From Saccharum officinarum (lineage: Eukaryota > Streptophyta > Magnoliopsida > Poales > Poaceae): DNA of 64,000 bases. The translations under genes and the position numbers were made by a program. Below are positions 10,883 through 21,969 of this stretch, piece by piece. The first letter of the stretch is position 1, and every line of letters begins with the position of its first letter. Location: the NCBI GenBank assembly GCA_020631735.1, contig CM036179.1, positions 27,271,063 to 27,335,062 of the forward strand, in the 5' to 3' direction. Under the pieces are notes generated by a model that saw nothing but the letters and a program-made list of their open reading frames with translations, was not told where the DNA came from and did no database searches.

Positions 10883-13165
10883 CATGCGACAGGCTAGGGC
10901 GGACACGTAGCGCGATGGCGAGGACGACAAATTGAAATTGGAAGCCGGCGGTCGAGGGCTGGGGCAGTCGTGGCGCGTTGAGGTCGTCCTGTTGCCCCGG
11001 GCGGCAACGCTCACGGCGGCGAGATGGGCGGCGACGCTCGTCGACGTTTGCCGCAGCTCCTACGGCAGCGGTTCTATGATCGAGGGCAGGGGCAGTCGTG
11101 GCGCATCGGCGTCTCCGACGGCGTCCATCTTGGCGAGGTGCTGGTGCAGGCGCTGAGTGGTCTCCGATGGCAACCTCCACGTGCGTGAGGGCAGGAAGGG
11201 AGAGGAGGCGTCGGTGTCGGCGAGTGCGGAGATCGAGCGGAGGCATGAGCTAAAGCGCGGAGATGGAGCGGAGATGTCCTCCTGATTGGTCCCAGGATCT
11301 CGTGTGAGGGAGAGGACATTTTTGGAGCCGGGTCCACAACTCGCGGGTGACGTGCGAGGCGTGCGAGTCTTTGCATGCCGGGTGGACGATTCTCTTTCAA
11401 ATGTTTTATGTTGTATATAGATATAGATATAGATAGATAGATATGGAGATTCAGGCATGAATATAAATGGCTTTTAAAACATTACCATGATTCAAAACAA
11501 ATCTCATAATTAATGTATTTTAGTAATATAAGAAAAAAAACATTGTGGGCTGATACAATGTCGATGACCATACTTGGGATGCTATAATAATTTTTTGTAG
11601 GGAAGGGATGCTATAATAAATGGATATGCTGTGTTGTGCCGGTGTCCACGACTAATATCAAGGTTTTTTTCTTGGCCGCTTCTTGTAGATATAGAAATAT
11701 CCTCAAGCCCTAAAGAGAAAGAAAAGCAATTATGTGTCGATCGTAGGATCGTGTCACACCCACTCAGAGGATAGCACTCCACCTTTTCTTTAGTGTCAAT
11801 TCAGTAGTACAATTTGTTGGCAACATAAAGATCCCAACTATAAAGCCGGTAAATCCATCGCTCGAACGAATACTCCTGCAGAACGATATTTTTACCGAGA
11901 TATTGAAAAGCTAACGCTTTATTCCACTAGTCCTCTTTAGAGACCCTCGTATGGATGCCCTCGCAAGAGTCAAACTCTCGATTGTGGGTAGCTCACGGTC
12001 CTTCACCGCATGCAAGTGGGTCTCCATAAAGTCTCTACCAGATCACTCCCCACCATCTCCACTGGATAAGCTTTGGCCAAAATGCTAAGGGTGTCATGTC
12101 CCTTGTACTTCACCGGCGGCCACTCACAAACTCGGTTTGGAAGGCCTCGCAAGATTTGCAAGCCTGGAGGAGTAAGGGACTAGGTACGTATAAGCACTGA
12201 TAGCAAGGACATATGCAAATCTCTTTAAACACTAAGTCTAAAACTAGAGTAAGCGTGAAAGATCCTATGACTTTTGCTAATCGCCTTATCTTCTTTTAGG
12301 CACATATGGTGGCTAGAGCATAAAGAAATGAGCCTCAACTCAACTATAGTTTTAGCAACCTCTAACACACTCTAAATGACCCACCAAGGGTATATGTATA
12401 GCCCCACAAGTACCAACTAGCCATTAGGGCAGGCCCAATGCGGAGAAGAAAAGTTGTTAGCCTCAAAAAAGGCGATCGTGCCACCTCGCCAGAGAAATGG
12501 TGAAGCTACAGATTTCTCAACACAAGCCAACATTCACATCTTGATAAGGGCTTCACCACTTTGCTCCTAGTAAAAAAGTTGATCTGGCCTTTTCCCTGAC
12601 TTGCAAACTTTTTATGGTTCTTTATAGTCGTGGTTGAGTGCTTCCTTCACACGATGCAAGGCTTAGATGACAGCCTACAACTTTGTCAGACGAGGGTATC
12701 ACAGCTTCTGCAGGTTGCTCAGAGTCTCTGCAGAACCACCACATGCAGTGACATGGAACCCTGTATCCGACGTGGTAGGTGGGACTACTAGACAGTGGCG
12801 TGTTGGGGAGGCCCTTAGGAGTTCGGGTTGCAAAAGCAAGGTGCACCAAATAGCCCCGATGACCACATCTGAGAATTTCGGTGCCCTCTACTGCGCAAAC
12901 TAACCGCTATCGACCTTTGTATTTAACCTCTAGTTGGTTTGTCCGATGGCGCAACCAAAAGAATCAGTTGTTAAAAATTTAGTTGCGGACGTGTTATTAT
13001 TAAAATATTATCTTTTCAGGTTAAAAGTATCGAATTTAGACATTTAGTTGCTCGCTCCAACCCTAACATGCTAAGTAGCTAACACCGTCCTGTCTCCTGC
13101 CTCTCCCTTCTTGCTCCCTCCTGTCCATGCTGAAGTCTGAGTTTCGTGTGTAAGTGTAGTAACCC
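10883..13165. other. Intergenic, no gene recognised
   Basis: 10883-11400 is GC-rich without a recognisable protein; long open frames here run on both strands and reflect base composition. 11418-11444 is a short GATA microsatellite. 11800-12900 looks like old transposon sequence, but I cannot name a family. No RNA gene was seen. Confidence 0.4.
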
Positions 13166-13169
13166 CAGC

Positions 13170-13282
13170 TGGTTCGGCTGATGGAAAAGCCGGCTAGTTT
13201 CGGCTGATTCAATAGTGTTCTGTGAGAGAGAATAAGCTGAAACAAGCTGAAACAAGCCGAAACATGACTTGCAGAACAGGGC
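13170..13282. mobile_element. Short MITE-like element with GGTTCGGCTG / CAGGGCC ends
   Basis: Contains AGCCGGCT, GTGTTCTGTGAGAGAGAATA and repeated AAGCTGAAACAAGC. The same arrangement (GTTCGGCTG, AGCCGGCTGA, TTTTGTGAGAGAAAAATA, ACAAGCCGAA) occurs at 62150-62278, so both belong to one miniature family. Confidence 0.5.
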
Positions 13283-13941
13283 CCAGGCTGAGAGAAATTT
13301 GTAGAGCCTGGGCAAGTCTAAGGAAAGACTTCACGTACTCGCTCAGTCTCTCCTAAGCTGTAAAGTTTGCCGCCTAGATGCACCTGGCCTACCGACGGTG
13401 AGCCAGGCCACCTGCCTTGGGTAGCCAGGCAGTGGCTCGACCACCAGTTAACCCCTAACAACTTAGATATAAAAAGAAAAGAAATAACAAAATTTGGAGG
13501 TGTCACGGATATTGTACTGTCACCACAAAAATTTTAAGGTGCCCATGCGCCATGTACATGTACCATGTTTGCTCATACTCACTCAGAAACTATTGAGAAA
13601 TCCGAAAACTTGGCTGCTCAAATGTAATACATCAAAATAGACTTCTAAGCAAAGTATCTGGGAGGTAACAAGGACACAAGGTGCCATAACCAAAATCCTT
13701 CTGAGTCTTGAACTAACAGCCTAGAGTGTGCTGGCATCTAACTAACAGCCTAATTGACATGGAAGATGATTCACATATGGAACTAGGATTCATATATTCA
13801 GATAGCTCATAACCCATGTACACGGATACTGAACCAATTGACACGGCCAAAGGAAATTCCATAGATACAAGTTAGCTATATTACACCTTTGATTTCTTCG
13901 TGTGGGCCTCAAACAGTCAAACCCCAGAATCTGCAGCACTC
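13283..13941. other. 3' flank of the At5g41620-like gene
   Basis: No coding sequence was seen. The part nearest the stop codon (about 13700-13941) probably includes the 3' untranslated region. Confidence 0.4.
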
Positions 13942-15414
13942 TCACGTTCTCCGGCTGGTTGAGGAGCCACCTGACGCCTTTAACCGGGCATGTTGACCCT
14001 CTAGCCTTGCTTGAAGTAATTTTGCCTTCAGGGTGTTCTCCATCACACCTACTGGTTGTTCAGGTGAGCATTCCGTTATCTCAGGGTCCAAAGATGTGGA
14101 TTGGTATTTCAGTTGCCGCGTTGGGCTGCCAACATTACCCAAATCCCCTGAAGTAGTGCCTTCACAAAATAGACTAGTTCGGGAGAAATGATCAAATGAT
14201 TCCTGCCCCAGGAAATCAACATGATGCACATCTGGGTTGTTCTTCGTTGACCCATGGTTGGATCCTCGAATAAGTTGGGTGTTTGTGCTTCCATTCTGCT
14301 CTTCTGCTGGAGTAATTCTGGCATTGCTTTGTGAGTTGATTTCTGGTATTTTACTGGCATGCTGCAGTTTGCTGCTACTGGGCCTTGCGACGCCTTTCTG
14401 TGAATAAACTGGCACACTGGACATGCGTGAACCTTCAGCAGCTATACCATGAGGATGCTCTGATCTTCTCTTATGCACATCCATGGCACCTGTGCCACTT
14501 CTGTGAGATCCCATATGGCCATGCATGTTCAGTTCAAAGCAATTCAAATCACTAGCAATAGAGTCGTCATCATCTTCAGCAAACTGAGGAGCACTGGTGG
14601 CTCCATTCAAATGGACAGACTCAAGGGATTGACGTCGCAATCTAGTATTATCATTCATATGCTTTTCATTATTCGTAGAGCTACCTGCTTTTTTAGAAAG
14701 AAGAAAGGCCTGTATTTCACTGCTGAGCCTTTCTGTTATTGTGGTGTTATGAGCCAATTCCCCATTGACATCAGTATTTTGCATTTGCATTCGCTCATCA
14801 AGCCATAGTTCTGAAATATGGAGCACTGAATTATCAAAGTTGAGCTCATAACTCTTGACATTTCTTTGCTTTACCACTCTGAGTTCCTCTTCATAGTTCC
14901 TGATGCCCATTGCAAACTGGTCACAAAGGTCTTCTAAGAGGCGATTTCCTTTCTTCTCCTTCTCAAGGTCCTTGGCTGACTTGAGAAATGCTGACTTTAT
15001 TTCAGACAACTCCATGCCTAACTTCCTGTGGAGGTCCTCAGAATGCCTCCTCAGATGTTTCTCATCCTCTAGTTCACCTTGCAGGGAATGCACAGCTGCG
15101 TCAACCTTCATGTGGTCCTTGTTTTTTCTAACAAGTTTGTTCTCGGAGAGTTGCCTCATTAGTGACGAAACTTCGTGTCTGTACCTCCGTCTCTCTTGCA
15201 TGAGTTCTTGAACATGTGTCTGAGCCTGCTGTAACTCCAGTTTCAATCCATTAACCACTGACAAGTTAGCAGTGTGCTGTTCTTCAAGGCTCCAAATTCG
15301 ATTTAGGACCTTCAATAGTTCTGTTGATGTTTTAAGGCTATAGCCTTCCCCCATAGATCTACCCATGATACCCAAAGAACGAGTCGGACTTCTAGTTTGA
15401 TTCACATTGGAATC
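13942..15414 (-). CDS. At5g41620-like coiled-coil protein, last exon
   Basis: The exon begins after a TTTTACAG acceptor at 15415-15416, reads DSNVNQTRSPTRSLG and ends at TGA (13942-13944), giving 490 codons plus stop. It contains the family hallmark YSLKTSTELLKVLNRIWSLE, then long helices rich in E, K, R and L (about residues 35-200) that should form a coiled coil. A second conserved block is CDQFAMGIRNYEEELRVVKQ, followed by LHISELWLDERMQM. The last 250 residues are polar and low in order. Homologues are annotated as uncharacterised At5g41620-like or USO1-like and are distantly related to BRANCHLESS TRICHOMES; no enzyme activity is known. The codon phase matches exon 1 exactly. The family segment usually found between WEI and LKTSTELL is largely missing, so a middle exon may be lost or unrecognised. 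Confidence 0.85.
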   Translation of the reverse strand, partial: DSNVNQTRSPTRSLGIMGRSMGEGYSLKTSTELLKVLNRIWSLEEQHTANLSVVNGLKLELQQAQTHVQELMQERRRYRHEVSSLMRQLSENKLVRKNKDHMKVDAAVHSLQGELEDEKHLRRHSEDLHRKLGMELSEIKSAFLKSAKDLEKEKKGNRLLEDLCDQFAMGIRNYEEELRVVKQRNVKSYELNFDNSVLHISELWLDERMQMQNTDVNGELAHNTTITERLSSEIQAFLLSKKAGSSTNNEKHMNDNTRLRRQSLESVHLNGATSAPQFAEDDDDSIASDLNCFELNMHGHMGSHRSGTGAMDVHKRRSEHPHGIAAEGSRMSSVPVYSQKGVARPSSSKLQHASKIPEINSQSNARITPAEEQNGSTNTQLIRGSNHGSTKNNPDVHHVDFLGQESFDHFSRTSLFCEGTTSGDLGNVGSPTRQLKYQSTSLDPEITECSPEQPVGVMENTLKAKLLQARLEGQHARLKASGGSSTSRRT

Positions 15415-16659
15415 CTGTAAAACAGAGACACAGAATTATATGTTTGAGAAATGTGCTTCACTGTTCTAACTTGTTAAGCCAGAAAACATACCTTGGACTA
15501 CAGGGAAAAAAACACTATATAAGATAGAGCTATTTTGAACAAGGAAACTGCTACATTGAGATAACATTAACGGCATGTTCCTGGTAAAATGAATTTTCAT
15601 ATAATTCCAAAGGACCATGTCACAAGTGCAGCAACAACAACAAAGCCTTTTATCCTATGATGGTCAGTGCCTGGTGGTCGAATGTGGAAGTTCTGGCTCA
15701 TCATCTTAGGGGCTTCGACAATTTGGAATCATCACAAGGGATGTGTATTTAATAGACAAGAGCAAAAGCGCTGTGCAGAAAACTCCTAACTCGGTCATCA
15801 TCAACCCAGCCACCACGTCACCCGTTCAGGTGGCACAGGTGGACCTCGCCACCAGCATTGTCTGGCTGGCTGCCAGGCCATCCTCTCCGCCTCACCGCTG
15901 CTGGAGTATGCCACCCAGCCTGCGCAACCGCGATGGGCTTCTTTGGCATCTATGGTTCTCCTGTGCCTCTTCCTCTCCTTGGCTCCGGTGGCTGCCGGCA
16001 GCAGTTCCACCTTATGGATCCAGGGGCTAGTGGCTCAGATCCATGCCTCTATGAGGCAAATCTGGCGGCAGCTTGAGATCGCAACGGTGACCTAGCCCGA
16101 TGGCCTGGCCGTGGCTGCATGGGAGCAGGACAGATGGTGACTATAGCAGCTCAGGGCGCTGTGCCGGCAGTTGTGGTGCTGTGGGCAGGCGCATGGCTGT
16201 TGTGGCCACATTGCTCGTGGAAAGATGCAAGCGCTGCGTGCGCAGATGTTCGATGACGTGCCTGCACCGGCAACAGTAATGGCTATGGCCACGCATGGGT
16301 GATGTGGTGGTGGTGAGCCGAGTCTTATGCCATGGCATGCACAGCAGCTCAGCTCCTGTGGCTACTTGCAGTAGGGGATGGCTGGTGATTTGGGATTGTG
16401 GATGGTTCATCACTTGTGTGGTGCATCACCAGTAATCTTGGCTTGGACTATGGTGCTGTAGTCAGGGCTGCGTCAATATGGGGTTCATCAAAGCTCGGCA
16501 ACAATGACATGCCATGGTCTCTCGGAGGATCGAGGATATCTATGTGGTGGCGAAGTTCGGGAGCTTCAGCTGAGGTTCGTGCGAAGTCAGAGCTGTTGTG
16601 ACTAGCTCGGCAACAGTGACACTCGGTGGGCTGTTGGCGTGTGCTCCCTTCAGTGATAT

Positions 16660-17028
16660 ACCTCAGGGGAGGTCATTCCCCCAAGGGTCGAGTTTTTTTT
16701 ATATAAAAAAATGAGTCAAGTCTTTCTTCTTGATTGAAAAGATATGTCTTTCATGGTGCTTCTCCTAATCTAGCTAATGCTCTGTTGCTTGCTAGGGAGT
16801 TGTTTTGTTGGCACTTAACCGAGGCCAGGGGCATCTCCTTCCTCCTTGCTCTTGGTCCAGAGGGTGGGTCTTAGGTGGCACCCGTGCCAGGTCAAGGTTG
16901 CTTTTATTTTCCTAGCGGCACATTTATTTTCCAGTTTTCTTTTTCATGGGATGTGTGTGTTTGTGTTTGGGCTTTTGCCACTCCTTAATATAATGATCCG
17001 CAACTCTACTATGTGTTGAAGAAAAAAT
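16660..17028 (+). mobile_element. Probable 3' end of a 5'-truncated LINE
   Basis: CTCCTTAATATAATGATCCG followed by a short GC-containing block and GAAGAAAAAA (16980-17026) is the typical tail of grass L1-type LINEs. No reverse transcriptase frame remains. The left border is a guess. Confidence 0.35.
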
Positions 17029-17736
17029 TGGGCCATGGCCAAATTTCATTATAAAGTACAACAAAAGAATATATATACGTACCCCAACTGAGCTTGTATA
17101 ACTTGCAGGAGAAAAAGGTTGTATTCTATGGCTTCTTTCTTGATTCAACTTATGATGTTTCATTGACAAGTCTGCAAGATGCCTACCGATGCCACCTGAA
17201 CTCTGTGGCTAAAATTGCAAGAAAAACATCAGCAATGAAAAAATATATGAAAATAAATTTCAATCAGTACAGAAAATTAACTTTCAATCAGTATGGAAAA
17301 CAATGAAATTTAGCACACCAGTTTCATCAAAAAAAAATAGCACACATGTTTAAAATATTTGACTGTTTGTTTGCCCTGTGAAAACTATAGTGCCATAGTG
17401 AGTTACTGTGAAAAGATATTTAAAATCTTTGACTCATAAAAATTTAGTGTCAGTAACCATCTTTTCATGTTACAGGCTTAAAGCCTTCGTGTTTTGAAGC
17501 TTGATTGCAGGTACGGTGTTGCAAACATCCAACTCGTCTCCCTTCTGTTCTGCTATTACAATTATGCCTTTTCTTTTTTCCTTCACTCTATGTGTACAGC
17601 ATTTCATCACCCTATCTGTAGGCAGGAATTCAATGGTGCATAATTTGCATTAGAAATCCTTGGCTGGTTCTATTACTTTGGATGTAACCTTAGTCTCCCA
17701 AACTGGCAGTGGCAAATTTCAGATTCTCGACATTTG

Positions 17737-17860
17737 CAATGGCATCAGAGGAATTATTCCAGAAATATACCACCAGAGGTGGGAAAACTATAGAATCTCA
17801 TTGAGCCGAGGTTGAACAGAAATAGACTGAAGGGGTCAATTCCAGGAAGCAATACTATCA
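17737..17860 (+). pseudogene. Leucine-rich-repeat gene fragment
   Basis: One frame reads NYSRNIPPEVGKL, a stop, NLIE, then PRLNRNRLKGSIPGS. This matches the plant LRR consensus IPPEIGxLxNLxxLxLxxNxLxGSIP. With one stop codon and no flanking repeats it is a captured or decayed scrap, probably from an LRR receptor-like gene. Confidence 0.4.
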
Positions 17861-19191
17861 GCTTTTCACCTACTCCAAATATTGGGTTGGTGACTCCTAA
17901 CTCCTCTTCTTTGTGGTGCTAAGAAGCATGACTAGCTGCAAGGGAGCTGAACAACTGCTTGGTAAGGGGAGCTCAACAACTGTTTGAAGTGCCAATGGGT
18001 TTTAAAAACATGGCAAAACAATGGCCACCTGTCCGTAGATACTAATAGATTGACCACTACAGCATGGTGAACTTTGTTTGTTCTTTTCTTTTCTTTTTTT
18101 TTTCTTTCTTTTTTTTTTGCTGAAAATGAGCTGTTGAGCTGTTCGGCTTTGTGGTTCATGTTTGATGTGTCAAGCTTTGTCACTTCTGCCATTCATGTAG
18201 ACTGACAAGTGTTTGTAAATGAATATTTTTCAGCAAAAATCAAGTTTTTACTACTTAAATATTTTTAGGCATGAATGCGTCATTTAAATGTTTTAGTTAA
18301 CATGATCACATCAGCAGCACAAAGAACATGTGCGATGCTATGGCAAGTATCATTTTCGATGGATGTGATTTGAGATGAATTGGGACAGTGTTTATAGTTC
18401 TATGCTTGTGGAAAAATTAGACTGCAACAAGATTGTCGTTCCCATAATCCCATTGCAACGCGCTGGCGGTACCTAGCAGTTGTACATATATCAAAAACGA
18501 TGTATTATAACTATAGTTGAGCATTGCAAGTGTGTATTTTTCTTATTCCATTTCAGCCTCTAGTAATTGTAACACAAATGAGAAAAACGGATACACTGCA
18601 AAATTCTTGCATAACATAAGAATAGATCATTATATTAAATATATGTAGAAAATGTCAAAGCTGTAATTTAATTGTAAAATAATATCTTGTACTTGTAGTT
18701 AAAGCTTGTAAAATAAACCCTTTTGCATCATATTTCACTCGACGAACAAATGTGGTTACATCGCCTCCACTGAGTACATCAGTAACACACTCTCAATCCT
18801 TCCCAATTTGTTAGGTTTGAGCCCCAGCATGCAATTGTTTCTGTGAAACAATAGGAAAAAAAATCGTACTAGCATTAGACCAACTGAAGGTCCACAGTAC
18901 TTTGGACCTTGAGGAAACTGCATTGGGTGGTCAAAGCGGTACCAGCAAGCAAATCAATGAATTGGGGCCAAAACCTGCGAGCCATGTAACGGACAGTTCG
19001 ACAGAACCACGTGCAGGAACCAATTTTGGAATTTGATTAAAAAAAAGAATTTTTTTGCGAGTTGGAATTTGATCGATTTGCTAACAGAATTCAGAAGAAC
19101 GGAACAAGGCACGGAATCCGCAGCAACCCATCCGACTCTAATTCCTTATGCCACGTGGGTGAAGGGTAGTAGGGTGAACGGAAACCCTCAC

Positions 19192-19649
19192 CTGATCCAG
19201 TTCGCCGCCGCCGCCGTGCTCCCGACCCGCGGCGACGCCCCTCCCGCCGCGTGGCCTGCTCCGGCGGACCTCCCGCGCGACGTCGTGGATCTCCCAGAGG
19301 CTGGCGCCGAGCTGGCGCGCCGACGCCGACGCCGCCGAGCTCCTCCTCGCCGCGGCGGGCGCGGGCGGCCCTCCCGGACTCCCTCGTCCTCGTCCTCCAT
19401 CTTCCACGACGGAGTCGGCGTGGCAGGCCCCGCCCGCCGACGGGCCCTCCCGAGGCGCAGCCGCAGCGGCACCTCGCGGGTCGCCCTTCCGGAACCTTCG
19501 GGGGCCCCGTCTGTTGCACCTCGACGACTCTGGCCCCGGCCCCGGGAGCCGGCTCCGCAGCGACAGCGACAGCCTCCGCGCGCTCGGCCCCTCGTGGCGC
19601 TGCGGGTGCGGGCGGTTCCATGCCTATGTGCCTGCACCCGGGCGGACAT
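19192..19649 (-). CDS. At5g41620-like protein, first exon with an apparent frameshift
   Basis: Two family motifs occur in order but in different frames. AGPATPTPSWKMEDEDEG (near 19385-19440) is in the frame that opens with ATG at 19649. SARQLGASLWEIHDV (near 19280-19330) is in the frame that runs to the donor at 19192 and joins the 13942-15414 exon in phase (GELDQ then DSNVN). An indel of one or two bases between about 19330 and 19395 would reconcile them. The region is over 75% GC and lies 300 bp from an assembly gap, so a sequencing error is plausible; a real frameshift would make the gene non-functional or shift its start. The start codon is uncertain. Confidence 0.6.
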
Positions 19650-19951
19650 GCACGCGGCGAGGGTTAGCCTCCTAGAGCCTAGGATAGAGGGTCGAGCTGG
19701 CAGAGGGAGCGAGGGACAGAGAGGAGTGGGAGGGGTCTGCTTGTCGTTGAGCTGGTGAGGGGAGAGGAGGGAAGAGGACGAGAAGGAAAGGTTTTCCGCC
19801 GGGCAGTCAGAGGCTCAGAGTGCGTGGTGGGCCCACTGGCCAGCATGTTGTGACTTGTGAGCGCCCTTTTTTTTTGGTTTGTTCCGCTCCTCGCGCCTTT
19901 TCTCCCGCGGTCCCGCCTCGTTTTGGGCCTTTTACCTCTTTTTCCCTTCGA

Positions 19952-20051
19952 NNNNNNNNNNNNNNNNNNNNNNNNNNNNNNNNNNNNNNNNNNNNNNNNN
20001 NNNNNNNNNNNNNNNNNNNNNNNNNNNNNNNNNNNNNNNNNNNNNNNNNNN
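19952..20051. other. Assembly gap (100 N)
   Basis: Exactly 100 consecutive N, the usual placeholder for a gap of unknown size. It separates the upstream region of the At5g41620-like gene from a transposon remnant. Confidence 0.99.
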
Positions 20052-20580
20052 GTCTCCTCCTCCTGCTCCTCTTCCCATTCAAACTCATTCACATCGAAGT
20101 CATTGCTTATACGGCCTACTAGAGTTGAATGAAACTGTTCCTGCATTAGCTGACCGTCCAAATCCATGTTACCCTGAGTTGCTTCTCCTTCGACCCCTAA
20201 TTCTTGTTCACTGCCTCCAACACCATCAATGGACGACTCGTGCTAGACATCCTGCATCCTGTACCCATTCTCCACCACCACCTCAGCCATGGGCACATTG
20301 GAACCTTGGATCATCCTATTGTAGCGGACCAGTGAGCAAGGTCGTGCAAGGGCATCAGGACATAGTGTGCCCTACTCTTTCCACTATCAAACCTCCTCTA
20401 CAGTGTGAAATCACCGTCAAACTTTGCATTCAAATGGACACAAAGGTCGTTGAAGCTAGGAGGTTCATCAAACCATTCCAATTCTTCTTCCATATCCTCA
20501 AACATACCATCTTCTTTCCTAACACTTCCTCCGTAAAAAACTCAGACACAACAATCCATTTATAAAAGCATTTGAGGAAA
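20052..20580 (-). pseudogene. N-terminal remnant of a MuDR-like transposase
   Basis: On the minus strand one frame reads FDEPPSFNDLCVHLNAKFDG, then FDSGKSRAHYVLMPL after a stop. An acidic stretch with ISNDFDVNEFEWEEEQEEE follows before the gap. Plant Mutator-like transposases start with such a PPSYNDL...YVMLPL segment followed by an acidic linker. The catalytic core would lie across the gap or is absent. Stops and frame changes show it is not active. Confidence 0.45.
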
Positions 20581-21640
20581 CTTTATCAAGTCATTGAAAT
20601 CATCGTATCACGCACTACTAATTACCAACACATGAAAACTAGTGTCTATAAACCCTAACTACCTAACAAATCCGTAAACCCATAGTCCTAACTAACAATA
20701 GCCTATACCATAAACCACTAATCCTAACAAACAAAAACCTAAACCCTAAATCCAAAATCCTAACTAACAAAAACCTAAAGGCTAACTACCTAACCATACC
20801 CTAACTCCAAACTACTTAACTATACCAAATCACTAACAATAATCAATTGATTTAAATTTTAATCACCAAAATGAGGGTCTTGGAGGGGGAATACCTTAGC
20901 AACAACAAGGAGAGCTCCTGGGAGGTCAGCCCCGGTGACGGAGAGGGCGCCGCGGGCGGTGGCCGAATGGCTGGCCACCAAGGAAGGTGGCACGGGCGGC
21001 CAAGGGGCTGACCCCTAGCCTATCACCAGGGGAGGCAGCGCGTGCGCAGGTAGGGAGGCGTGGCCGGTGGTGGAGGAGCCGAGGGCAGCGCGTGGCGCGG
21101 GCGGTGACGGCGACGGCATGGCGAGCGACTGGTGGCACGCGGCGCGGGCGAGCGACTGGTGGCGCGCGGCGCGGGCGAGCGACTGGTGGCGCGCGGCGCG
21201 GGCGAGCGACTGGCGGCGCGCGGCGCGAGCGAGTGACTAGCAGCCAAGGGAGGGGCTGACGGTGGTGCGGGTGAGCGACTGGCGGCCAAGGGAGGGGCCA
21301 ACAACGGTGCGCGGCGGGAGGCACGGGCGAGCAACTGGCGGCGGCGGCGGGCGGGCACGGGAGAAAGAAAGACTGGAGGGAGAGAGGGAAGAGGAAGCCA
21401 TGTTGCGGGCATGTAACTAGGCCTGCCATGCTGTGGGCCATGGCACGGCACTGCCGCGCCAAGATCTATGGTGTAGCAGCGCCGCCACGTCAGCAGCCAG
21501 GGCCTGGGGAAGTGCCATGTCTCGTCGCTACTGCGCCGCCATGCATGGCGCGTCAGTGTTGTTTTTGCCGCGCCATGGCAATAGGGCGCGGCCAAAAATG
21601 TTAGTTTTAGAAAAAGCAGTGTCAGATTTGAAAATATGCA
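20581..21640 (-). mobile_element. GC-rich end of a MULE-type element, related to the end at 9086
   Basis: 20600-20860 has repeated AAACCCTAA/CTAACAA motifs. 20910-21400 is GC-rich and contains a tandem array (see next entry). 21420-21636 matches 8900-9086 over most of its length. Similarity ends at GATTTGAAAATA (21625-21636), so this is the likely outer border. It lies upstream of the transposase remnant in the same orientation. Confidence 0.5.
21118..21285. repeat. Short tandem repeats, GAGCGACTGGTGGCGCGCGG type
   Basis: Four to five consecutive units of about 30 bp (gcgagcgactggtggcgcgc, then ggcgcggg) with few differences, followed by degenerate units to about 21340. The translations ARRGRATGG or APPVARPRR are artefacts of the repeat. 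Confidence 0.75.
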
Positions 21641-21969
21641 ACTAACATTTCACATGATTCCTTCATCTAAAAGACACCAAATTTAAGCAGAGCTCAAATG
21701 AGGAGTCAAACGTTTTCACATAGGCGAGCAGCATAGAACTCTTTTCTCCTCCCAAATGCTGCATCACTAATGCATTTAAAAAGTTAGTGTTGCTGTTGCT
21801 AGGAGCTTCTAATAGTCAATAATGTTTAATGATAGTGCCTTAAAAATTAAACTGCTCTCAATTCAGTGGTTCAGGCTTCGAAAGTTAACATCAGGGCTGT
21901 TATGGGAAAACTAATTTTATAGACCTTTTTAGTGCTTGGGATCCCTGTACTTTAGTGCTGCCTCCATCA

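Larger units (their letters stand above)
15415..19191 (-). other. Long intron of the At5g41620-like gene, with transposon debris
   Basis: A 3.8-kb intron bounded by a CAG/GTGAGG donor (exon border 19192) and a TTTTACAG acceptor (exon border 15414), both phase 0. 15740-16650 is GC-rich and unrecognised. A LINE-like 3' end lies near 16960 and an LRR-coding scrap near 17737. The remainder is AT-rich, with no further exon that I could identify. Confidence 0.6.

Noticed and set aside
10683..11246. 187-codon minus-strand open frame
   Set aside because: It begins in GC-rich unrecognised DNA and continues across the SINE, so it cannot be one gene; no domain is recognisable.
19033..19758. 241-codon plus-strand open frame
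   Set aside because: It is antisense to exon 1 of the At5g41620-like gene, whose family motifs and donor site are on the minus strand; its Arg/Pro-rich composition reflects GC content.
21023..21595. 190-codon minus-strand open frame with RSPAPRATS repeats
   Set aside because: It is a translation of a roughly 30-bp tandem repeat in a transposon end.
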